Source: Streptomyces sp. NBC_00659
GTDB lineage: Bacteria > Actinomycetota > Actinomycetes > Streptomycetales > Streptomycetaceae
DNA: 64,000 nucleotides
Reading direction: 5' to 3'
Assembly: GCF_036226925.1 (NCBI RefSeq)
Contig: NZ_CP109031.1
Span: 7,006,001-7,070,000 of the forward strand
Shown here: in pieces, positions 17,307-24,327 of the stretch
How the letters are laid out: the number at the start of each line of letters is the position of its first letter
How positions within the stretch are numbered: the first letter of the stretch is position 1
Notes under the pieces: generated by a model
Seen by the model: the letters and a program-made list of their open reading frames with translations, nothing else
The model's database searches: none
Told to the model about the DNA's origin: nothing
Translations under genes and position numbers: made by a program

Positions 17307-18074
17307 GTGACGTCGCTCGACAAGCCGACCGAAGACGCCCAGGACGCCCAGCAGGATGCACGGGCGGTGACCGAGGCCGCACTCTTCGAGGCGTTCGGCG
17401 GCGTGCGCGGCATGGTGGAAACCGTGGTGCCGGGCCTGCTCTTCGTCACCATCTTCACGATCAACAAGGACCTGCACTGGGCGGCGATCGCCGCACTCGC
17501 GGTGTCCCTGCTGCTCGTCGTGGTCCGCCTGGTGCGGCGCGACACCGTGAAGCACGCCTTCAGCGGTGTCTTCGGCGTCGCCTTCGGCGTGGTCTTCGCG
17601 ATGATGACGGGCAACGCGAAGGACTTCTACCTGCCGGGCATGCTCTACACGCTCGGTCTCGCCATCGCCTACATCGTCACCACCCTCGTGGGCGTCCCGC
17701 TGATCGGCCTGATGCTCGGCCCGGTCTTCAAGGAGAACCTCTCCTGGCGCACCCGCAACCCCGGCCGCAAGAAGGCGTACGCGAAGGCCAGTTGGGCCTG
17801 GGGCCTGATCCTGCTCGCCAAGTGCGCGGTGCTCTTCCCGCTCTACTGGTGGGGCGACACCGCCCAGTTCGGCTGGGTCCTGATCGCTCTGAAGATCCCG
17901 CCGTTCCTGCTCGCCGTCTGGCTCACCTGGGTCTTCCTCGCCAAGGCGCCGCCGCCCATCGACGTGTTCGCGGAGATGGAGGCCGAGGAGCAGGCGGAGA
18001 AGGAGCGCAAGGCCGCCCTCGCCCAGGAACGCGGCGACGCCCCGGCTCCGGCCCGCCACCGCCGCGAGGCGTGA
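17307..18074 (+). CDS. DUF3159 family membrane protein
   Basis: A 255-residue protein with about six transmembrane helices between residues 40 and 220 and a charged, Glu/Arg-rich cytoplasmic tail. The FEAFGGVRGMVETVVPGL opening and NPGRKKAYAKASW loop are family signatures. It follows the OB-fold gene by 3 bp. Function is unproven. Its conserved neighbourhood with TrkA/RCK genes suggests a channel or transporter partner role, which is inference. Confidence 0.88.
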   Translation: MTSLDKPTEDAQDAQQDARAVTEAALFEAFGGVRGMVETVVPGLLFVTIFTINKDLHWAAIAALAVSLLLVVVRLVRRDTVKHAFSGVFGVAFGVVFAMMTGNAKDFYLPGMLYTLGLAIAYIVTTLVGVPLIGLMLGPVFKENLSWRTRNPGRKKAYAKASWAWGLILLAKCAVLFPLYWWGDTAQFGWVLIALKIPPFLLAVWLTWVFLAKAPPPIDVFAEMEAEEQAEKERKAALAQERGDAPAPARHRREA

Positions 18075-18109
18075 GCCGGGTGCTTGTGCGGACGCCTCCG
18101 GGCGACTGA

Positions 18110-18170
18110 CCGTGGTACGACGATGGGGGCGCCCGGAGATTCTCCGGGCGCCCCCATCGTCGTACCACGG
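18110..18170. terminator. 30-bp perfect hairpin, bidirectional terminator
   Basis: Arms 18110-18139 and 18141-18170 are exact reverse complements with effectively a GATTC loop. It separates the convergent DUF3159 gene and the second TrkA gene. Confidence 0.9.
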
Positions 18171-18231
18171 CGCGCATCCTCTTCCCGCCGGCGGACGGCC
18201 GTATCGCCGTACCGCCGACGGAAGGGAACGG

Positions 18232-18912
18232 CTACTTCGTCGTGCTCGTGTCGCGGCGGACCGACAGCAGGTCCTCGAGCTGTTCCTCACGGGCCTGGGC
18301 GGCCACGAAGAGGAGCTCGTCGCCCGCCTCCAGGGAGTCCTCCCGGGAGGGCGTCAGGACGCGGGTGCCGCGGATGATGGTCACCAGCGAGGTGTCCTCC
18401 GGCCACGCGACGTCGCCGACGGTCGTGCCGGCCAGGGCGGACTCCGGCGGCAGGGTCAGCTCGACGAGGTTGGCGTCGCCGTGGCTGAAGCGCAGCAGCC
18501 GTACGAGGTCGCCGACGCTCACCGCCTCCTCCACGAGCGCCGACATCAGACGCGGGGTGGAGACGGCGACGTCCACGCCCCAGGACTCGTTGAACAGCCA
18601 CTCGTTCTTGGGGTTGTTCACGCGGGCGACGACGCGCGGAACCCCGTACTCGGTCTTCGCGAGCAGCGAGACCACGAGGTTGACCTTGTCGTCCCCGGTG
18701 GCCGCGATGACCACGTTGCAGCGCTGCAACGCCGCCTCGTCCAGGGAGGTGATCTCGCAGGCGTCGGCGAGCAGCCACTCCGCCTGCGGGACGCGCTCGA
18801 CCGAGATGGCGGTCGGCGCCTTGTCGATCAGCAGGATCTCGTGGCCGTTCTCCAGCAGTTCGCCCGCGATCGAGCGGCCCACGGCACCGGCACCGGCAAT
18901 GGCGACTCTCAT
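18232..18912 (-). CDS. TrkA-family potassium uptake regulatory protein (CeoC-like)
   Basis: A 226-residue cytoplasmic RCK protein: an N-terminal Rossmann nucleotide-binding domain (MRVAIAGAGAVGRSIAGEL) and a C-terminal TrkA_C/RCK_C domain from about 135, which can bind small ligands such as c-di-AMP in some relatives. It would gate a K+ transporter. It overlaps the upstream TrkA gene at 18912. I see no TrkH/KtrB pore gene in the window; the KimA-like permease on the other side is a candidate partner only by proximity. Confidence 0.92.
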   Translation of the reverse strand: MRVAIAGAGAVGRSIAGELLENGHEILLIDKAPTAISVERVPQAEWLLADACEITSLDEAALQRCNVVIAATGDDKVNLVVSLLAKTEYGVPRVVARVNNPKNEWLFNESWGVDVAVSTPRLMSALVEEAVSVGDLVRLLRFSHGDANLVELTLPPESALAGTTVGDVAWPEDTSLVTIIRGTRVLTPSREDSLEAGDELLFVAAQAREEQLEDLLSVRRDTSTTK

Positions 18913-19583
18913 CAGTGCCCCGCCTCTTCCTCAGGGCCCTTGGCGAACGCCGCCTCGACCTTGTCCACCTCGTCGGTGCGCATCATCACGTGCACCAGGT
19001 CGCCCTCCTGCAGCACCGTCTGCGAGCTGGGCAGAACGGCCTCACCCAGCCGGGTGAGGAAAGCGACGCGTACGCCCGTCTCGTCCTGGAGGCGGCTGAT
19101 CTTGTGGCCCACCCACGCGACGGAGGTGTGCACCTCGGCGAGCTGCACACCGCCCGTGGGGTCGCGCCACAGCGGCTCGGCACCCGAGGGCAGCAGCCGG
19201 CGGAGCATCTGGTCGGCCGTCCAGCGGACGGTGGCGACGGTCGGAATGCCGAGGCGCTGGTAGACCTCGGCGCGGCGCGGGTCGTAGATGCGGGCGGCGA
19301 CGTTCTCGATGCCGAACATCTCGCGGGCCACCCGGGCGGCGATGATGTTCGAGTTGTCACCGCTGGAGACCGCCGCGAAGGCGCCGGCCTCCTCGATGCC
19401 CGCCTCGCGCAGGGTGTCCTGATCGAAGCCGACTCCGGTGACACGACGGCCGCCGAACCCGGAGCCCAGCCGCCGGAAGGCGGTGGGGTCCTGGTCGATC
19501 ACGGCGACCGTGTGCCCCTGTTGCTCCAGGTTCTGGGCAAGAGCGGAACCTACTCTTCCGCAGCCCATGATGACGATGTGCAC
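18912..19583 (-). CDS. TrkA-family potassium uptake regulatory protein (CeoB-like)
   Basis: A 223-residue RCK protein and first gene of the two-gene operon. Rossmann motif MGCGRVGSALAQNLE (about residues 6-20), acidic D at the end of beta 2 (VIDQDPTAF), and an RCK_C domain from about 135. The pair resembles ceoB-ceoC of mycobacteria. It may form heteromeric rings with its partner. It is divergent from a micropeptide and KimA-like permease region. Confidence 0.92.
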   Translation of the reverse strand: MHIVIMGCGRVGSALAQNLEQQGHTVAVIDQDPTAFRRLGSGFGGRRVTGVGFDQDTLREAGIEEAGAFAAVSSGDNSNIIAARVAREMFGIENVAARIYDPRRAEVYQRLGIPTVATVRWTADQMLRRLLPSGAEPLWRDPTGGVQLAEVHTSVAWVGHKISRLQDETGVRVAFLTRLGEAVLPSSQTVLQEGDLVHVMMRTDEVDKVEAAFAKGPEEEAGH

Positions 19584-19730
19584 GACCGTCCTTCCGCATG
19601 AATGGTTACGGCTCAGGCTAAACAGGGTCTCAGACCGCCGCCCAAGCTACACACGCACGGTCGGCCGGGGGCACCGTTGCGCGGGTTCACCTGTGCCTTT
19701 TTCGCGGAACGTTCGGGGAGCGGCGATGAA

Positions 19731-19770
19731 CGGCGGTGAGTGACGGTGGGCGGCGGTGAGTGACGGTGAG
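19731..19770 (+). repeat. 20-bp tandem duplication
   Basis: CGGCGGTGAGTGACGGTGGG at 19731-19750 is repeated at 19751-19770 with one mismatch. It lies just beyond the stop of the 31-residue micropeptide gene. Confidence 0.8.
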
Positions 19771-19776
19771 TGGGGT

Positions 19777-19872
19777 TCAGCGCCGTGTGATGCTGCGAAC
19801 ACTCGCGAGGGTGAGGATTCCGAGGCTGGCCAGTGCGACGGCCGCGCCGACGAGCTCAGCGGTCAGATGCAT
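19777..19872 (-). CDS. 31-residue single-pass membrane micropeptide
   Basis: ATG at 19870-19872 is preceded by CTGGAGGACCC, a strong SD at ideal distance, and runs 31 codons to TGA 19777. The product has one hydrophobic helix (LVGAAVALASLGILTLASV) and a basic tail ending ITRR, so it should be a membrane peptide. It resembles in size and layout the small accessory subunits of transporters (KdpF-like), but I cannot assign it. It sits between ceoBC and the KimA-like permease gene, on the opposite strand to the latter. Confidence 0.65.
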   Translation of the reverse strand: MHLTAELVGAAVALASLGILTLASVRSITRR

Positions 19873-20029
19873 GGGTCCTCCAGGACGGTCGGCGGTGGCG
19901 TTTTGTCATATAGACACGTGGATCTCCGGTGCTGCGGAATCCGCAGCCGGAGCCCACCCCGTTTTCACCCGGAGAGCAGATGATGTGGCGAATGGGGATG
20001 GCGGGTGGGCGACAGCCAGTTCGAACCTT

Positions 20030-20035
20030 TACGAT
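20030..20035 (+). promoter_or_regulatory. -10 element implying a leaderless transcript
   Basis: TACGAT lies 8 nt before GTG 20044, so transcription would start at or next to the start codon. No SD precedes that GTG. The -35 region is unclear. Confidence 0.4.
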
Positions 20036-20043
20036 TCCCTGTT

Positions 20044-22092
20044 GTGTCCAAACTGACCGACGTGCCCAAGCGGATCCTCATCGGGCGTGCACTGCGCAGC
20101 GACCGACTGGGGGAAACGCTTCTGCCGAAGCGCATCGCCCTCCCCGTCTTCGCATCCGACCCGCTCTCCTCCGTGGCGTACGCGCCCGGGGAAGTGCTGC
20201 TGGTGCTCTCCATCGCGGGCGTGTCGGCCTACCACTTCAGCCCGTGGATCGCGGTCGCGGTCGTCGTGCTGATGTTCACGGTGGTCGCCTCCTACCGCCA
20301 GAACGTGCACGCCTACCCGAGCGGCGGCGGCGACTACGAGGTCGCCACCACCAACCTGGGTCCGCGGGCCGGTCTCACCGTCGCCAGCGCGCTGCTCGTC
20401 GACTACGTCCTCACCGTCGCCGTCTCCATCGCCTCCGGCATCGAGAACCTCGGCTCCGCGGTGCCGTTCGTGGTGGAGCACAAGGTCTCCTGCGCGGTCG
20501 CCGTCATCGTGCTGCTCACGTTGATGAACCTGCGCGGAGTCAAGGAGTCCGGAAAGCTCTTCGCCATTCCGACGTACGTCTTCGTCGCCGGTGTCTTCAT
20601 CATGATCGCCTGGGGTGCCTTCCGCGGGCTCGTGCTCGGCGACACCATGCAGGCGCCGACCGCCGAGTACCACATCAAGGCCGAGCACCAGGGGCTCGCG
20701 GGCTTCGCCCTCGTCTTCCTGCTGCTGCGCGCCTTCTCGTCCGGCTGTGCGGCGCTCACCGGCGTCGAGGCGATCTCCAACGGTGTCCCCGCGTTCCGCA
20801 AGCCGAAGTCGAAGAACGCCGCGAGCACGCTCGCGGCGATGGGTCTGCTCGCCGTCACCATGTTCTGCGGCATCATCGCCCTGGCCATGGCCACCAACGT
20901 GCGCATGGCCGAGAACCCCGCCACGGACCTGATCCACAACGGTGTCGCGGTCGGTGCCGACTACGTCCAGAACCCGGTGATCTCCCAGGTCGCCGAGGCC
21001 GTGTTCGGCAAGGACAGCTTCCTGTTCATCCTGCTGGCCGCCGCGACCGCCCTCGTCCTGTTCCTGGCCGCGAACACCGCGTACAACGGCTTCCCGCTGC
21101 TCGGCTCGATCCTCGCCCAGGACCGCTACCTGCCGCGCCAGCTCCACACCCGCGGCGACCGCCTGGCCTTCTCGAACGGCATCGTGCTGCTGGCCGGCGC
21201 CGCGAGCATGCTCGTCATCATCTACGGGGCCGACTCGACGCGCCTGATCCAGCTCTACATCGTCGGCGTCTTCGTCTCCTTCACCCTCAGCCAGACCGGC
21301 ATGGTCCGCCACTGGAACCGCCATCTGGCCAGTGAGACCGACCAGGCCAAGCGCACCCACATGATCCGCTCCCGCGCGATCAACGCCTTCGGCGCCTTCT
21401 TCACCGGGCTGGTCCTGGTCGTCGTCCTCGTCACCAAGTTCACCCACGGCGCCTGGGTCGCCCTGCTCGGCATGGTGATCTTCTACGCGACGATGACCGC
21501 GATCCGTAAGCACTACGACCGCGTCGCGGAGGAGCTGGCCGCCCCCGATGGACCGTCCGACGACAGCGTCCGCCCCTCCCGCGTCCACTCCGTCGTTCTC
21601 GTGTCCAAGATCCACCGCCCGGCGCTGCGCGCCCTCGCCTACGCCAAGCTGCTGCGCTCCGACACCCTCGAAGCGCTCAGCGTCAACGTGGACCCGGCCG
21701 AGACCAAGATCCTGCGCGACGAGTGGGAGCGGCGCGGCATCGACGTACCGCTGAAGGTCCTCGACTCGCCCTACCGCGAGATCACCCGTCCCGTCATCGA
21801 GTACGTGAAGGGCCTGCGCAAGGAGTCGCCGCGCGACGCGGTCTCCGTGATCATCCCCGAGTACGTGGTCGGCCACTGGTACGAGCACCTGCTGCACAAC
21901 CAGAGCGCCCTGCGTCTCAAGGGCCGCCTGCTGTTCACCCCGGGCGTCATGGTGACCTCCGTCCCCTACCAGCTGGAGTCGTCCGAGGCCGCCAAGCTGC
22001 GCGCCCGCAAGCGGCAGGACTGGAACGCTCCGGGCGCGGTGCGCCGCGGCCCCGCCCAGGTGCGGCCCAAGGAGCCCACCCAGAAGGACTGA
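20044..22092 (+). CDS. KimA-like APC/KUP-superfamily permease, probable K+ importer
   Basis: A 682-residue protein: twelve transmembrane helices (about 30-490) and a cytoplasmic USP-like domain (about 515-650). Stretches such as FASDPLSSVAYAPGEVLL, AYPSGGGDYEVATTNLG, AFSSGCAALTGVEAISNG, RGDRLAFSNGI and LHNQSAL closely resemble the Bacillus KimA potassium importer rather than ordinary amino-acid permeases. The neighbourhood (KdpDE, two RCK proteins) supports K+ transport. Most pipelines would call it only an APC amino-acid permease. Start GTG 20044 fits a leaderless message; an in-frame GTG at 20005 is the alternative. Confidence 0.8.
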   Translation: MSKLTDVPKRILIGRALRSDRLGETLLPKRIALPVFASDPLSSVAYAPGEVLLVLSIAGVSAYHFSPWIAVAVVVLMFTVVASYRQNVHAYPSGGGDYEVATTNLGPRAGLTVASALLVDYVLTVAVSIASGIENLGSAVPFVVEHKVSCAVAVIVLLTLMNLRGVKESGKLFAIPTYVFVAGVFIMIAWGAFRGLVLGDTMQAPTAEYHIKAEHQGLAGFALVFLLLRAFSSGCAALTGVEAISNGVPAFRKPKSKNAASTLAAMGLLAVTMFCGIIALAMATNVRMAENPATDLIHNGVAVGADYVQNPVISQVAEAVFGKDSFLFILLAAATALVLFLAANTAYNGFPLLGSILAQDRYLPRQLHTRGDRLAFSNGIVLLAGAASMLVIIYGADSTRLIQLYIVGVFVSFTLSQTGMVRHWNRHLASETDQAKRTHMIRSRAINAFGAFFTGLVLVVVLVTKFTHGAWVALLGMVIFYATMTAIRKHYDRVAEELAAPDGPSDDSVRPSRVHSVVLVSKIHRPALRALAYAKLLRSDTLEALSVNVDPAETKILRDEWERRGIDVPLKVLDSPYREITRPVIEYVKGLRKESPRDAVSVIIPEYVVGHWYEHLLHNQSALRLKGRLLFTPGVMVTSVPYQLESSEAAKLRARKRQDWNAPGAVRRGPAQVRPKEPTQKD

Positions 22093-22207
22093 CGGGGGCG
22101 GGAAGCGCGTCGCGAGTTCACGGACGGGGCGGGGCGGCGCCGTGACCACGTAGACTGGACGGCTGTTGTCCGGCCGTTTCCCCCCTCTCATCTGGAGTCA
22201 CCCCACC

Positions 22208-23536
22208 ATGCAGGCAGAACCGAAGAATTCGCTGGTGGGGGACGAGTACGAGGTCGAGATCGGCCCCGTGGCGCACGGCGGGCACTGCATCGCCCGGACG
22301 GACGAGGGTCAGGTCCTGTTCGTCCGGCACGCGCTGCCCGGTGAGCGCGTCGTCGCCCGGGTGACCGAGGGCGAGGAGGGCGCGCGGTTCCTGCGCGCCG
22401 ACGCCGTGCGGGTCATCGACGCCTCCAAGGACCGTGTCGAGGCGCCCTGCCCGTACGCGGGCCCCGGCCGCTGTGGCGGCTGCGACTGGCAGCACGCCAA
22501 GCCCGGAGCGCAGCGCCGTCTCAAGGGCGAGGTCATCGCCGAGCAGTTGCAGCGCCTCGCGGGCCTCACGCCCGAGGAGGCCGGCTGGGACGGCACGGTG
22601 ATGCCCGCCGAGGGCGACAAGCTCCCCGCGGGCGAGGTGCCGCAGTGGCGCACGCGCGTGCAGTACGCCGTCGACCCGGACGGCAACGCCGGACTGCGCC
22701 GCCACCGCTCGCACGAGGTCGAGCCGATCGAGCGCTGCATGATCGCCGCCCCGGGTATCACCGAACTCGGCATCGAGGAGCGCGACTGGTCCGGCATGGA
22801 GGCCGTCGAGGCGATCGCCGCGACGGGCTCCCAGGACCGCATGGTGATCCTGGAACCCCGGCCCGGCGCCCGTCTGCCCCTCGTCGAACTCGACAAGCCG
22901 GTCTCCGTGATGCGGGTCGCCGAACAGGACGGCGGCATCCACCGCGTCCACGGCCGCGCGTTCGTGCGCGAGCGCGCCGACGGCCGCACCCACCGGGTCG
23001 GCAGCGGCGGCTTCTGGCAGGTCCACCCGATGGCCGCCGACACCCTGGTCAAGGCCGTCATGCAGGGCCTGCTGCCGCGCAAGGGCGACATGGCCCTCGA
23101 CCTCTACTGCGGTGTGGGCCTCTTCGCCGGCGCCCTCGCCGACCGCCTCGGAGACCAGGGCGCGGTCCTCGGCATCGAGTCCGGCAAGCGTGCGGTGGAG
23201 GACGCCCGGCACAACCTCGCCGGCTTCGACCGCGTCCGCATCGAACAGGGCAAGGTCGAGGCGATCCTCCCGCGCACCGGCATCTCCGAGGTCGACCTCA
23301 TCGTCCTGGACCCGCCCCGCGCGGGCGCCGGCAAGAAGACGGTCGAGCACCTGACGTCGCTGGGCGCGCGAAAGATCGCCTACGTGGCCTGCGACCCGGC
23401 GGCGCTGGCCCGGGACATCGCGTACTTCCGGGACGGCGGATACAAGGTGCGGACGCTGCGGGCGTTCGATCTTTTCCCGATGACGCATCACGTGGAGTGC
23501 GTGGCGATTCTGGAGCCGGTGAAGAAGGACGCCTGA
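22208..23536 (+). CDS. TRAM-domain SAM-dependent RNA methyltransferase (TrmA/RlmD family)
   Basis: A 442-residue RNA uridine-C5 methyltransferase. The order is TRAM/OB domain (about 5-65), a Cys cluster CPYAGPGRCGGCDW (about 80-93) expected to bind [4Fe-4S], the SAM motif DLYCGVGLFAG (about 299-309), and the catalytic Cys in YVACDPAALARD (about 394). It would methylate tRNA or 23S rRNA; the exact site cannot be read from sequence. It is monocistronic, 115 bp after the permease gene. Confidence 0.9.
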   Translation: MQAEPKNSLVGDEYEVEIGPVAHGGHCIARTDEGQVLFVRHALPGERVVARVTEGEEGARFLRADAVRVIDASKDRVEAPCPYAGPGRCGGCDWQHAKPGAQRRLKGEVIAEQLQRLAGLTPEEAGWDGTVMPAEGDKLPAGEVPQWRTRVQYAVDPDGNAGLRRHRSHEVEPIERCMIAAPGITELGIEERDWSGMEAVEAIAATGSQDRMVILEPRPGARLPLVELDKPVSVMRVAEQDGGIHRVHGRAFVRERADGRTHRVGSGGFWQVHPMAADTLVKAVMQGLLPRKGDMALDLYCGVGLFAGALADRLGDQGAVLGIESGKRAVEDARHNLAGFDRVRIEQGKVEAILPRTGISEVDLIVLDPPRAGAGKKTVEHLTSLGARKIAYVACDPAALARDIAYFRDGGYKVRTLRAFDLFPMTHHVECVAILEPVKKDA

Positions 23537-23562
23537 CCTGCGGTTCTGCCACATCGGATCCG

Positions 23563-24327
23563 TCAGTCTGCTGTGTGCGTGAGTTCGGCCCTGCCGCCGG
23601 TGAGATCGATTCGCAGCCCGCTGTCGGTGACCGTGACCTCCGTCAGCCGAAGGCCGAGCGCATCGGTGGCGCCCTTCTGGCCTCTGGGTCTGTCCGGTGC
23701 GGGGAGGGCGTCGATGGCCGACTGCACGCGGTCGAGCAGCGCCGGCGGGGCGGCGGAGCCGAACACCTGACCGTCGGTCACCGAGAGCTTCATCCTGCCG
23801 TCGGTCACGGTGGGCCGGACCTGGATCGTGGCGAGGCCGCCCTGGACGGCCAGATCCAGGGTGCCTGCCGCGGGATCCGCGGTGACGGCGGAGACCATGC
23901 CCGCGCCCTTGCCCTTCCCCGTGCCCTTGCCGTCTCCTGAGGTGATCCGCCGGGTCACGGCGTCGGTGGACACCTCGGCGGTGACCTGGGAGCCGGACAC
24001 CCGGGTGGTGTGCCGGGCCCGGTCGACGGTGACATCGGAGAGCCGCACGGTGACAGGTACGCCGGTGAAACCGGCCGCGTCCGCCTGTCCTGCGATGGTC
24101 ACGGAGGGAAGCGTGCCGTCGAGGAGGGCCGGCAACGCCGGACGTGACCCGAGTGAGACGTCCGGCCGGTCGCCCAGGCGGCCGTCGAGGGCGGTGGACA
24201 CCCGGTCGGCCACGGAGTGCCGGACGACGGCCTCGCCTGTTCCGCAGACGACCGTCAGCACCGCCACCGCGGCCACGGCAATGCGTTGCGGGCGCCCGCG
24301 ACGGGCCGATAGGCATCGGCCCCTCAC
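23563..24327 (-). CDS. LmeA-like (DUF2993) exported protein
   Basis: A 254-residue protein with a basic N-terminus and hydrophobic signal anchor (about 18-36), then a DUF2993 domain with the typical DGTLPSVTIAGQADAAGF region. LmeA of mycobacteria is a periplasmic phospholipid-binding protein needed for lipoglycan maturation. A low-complexity GKGTGKGKG insert occurs near residue 150. GTG 24327 overlaps the MMPL stop (GTGA), so the two are coupled, suggesting a joint role in envelope lipid transport. Confidence 0.82.
   Translation of the reverse strand: MRGRCLSARRGRPQRIAVAAVAVLTVVCGTGEAVVRHSVADRVSTALDGRLGDRPDVSLGSRPALPALLDGTLPSVTIAGQADAAGFTGVPVTVRLSDVTVDRARHTTRVSGSQVTAEVSTDAVTRRITSGDGKGTGKGKGAGMVSAVTADPAAGTLDLAVQGGLATIQVRPTVTDGRMKLSVTDGQVFGSAAPPALLDRVQSAIDALPAPDRPRGQKGATDALGLRLTEVTVTDSGLRIDLTGGRAELTHTAD

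Noticed and set aside
20019..20035. GTTCGAAC near a T-loop-like context, checked as a possible tRNA
   Set aside because: No acceptor stem, anticodon arm or CCA-adjacent pairing can be formed around it.
22118..24316. A 732-codon minus-strand frame across the methyltransferase and LmeA regions
   Set aside because: It is a long antisense shadow of GC-rich genes; the sense frames carry recognisable domains and start signals.
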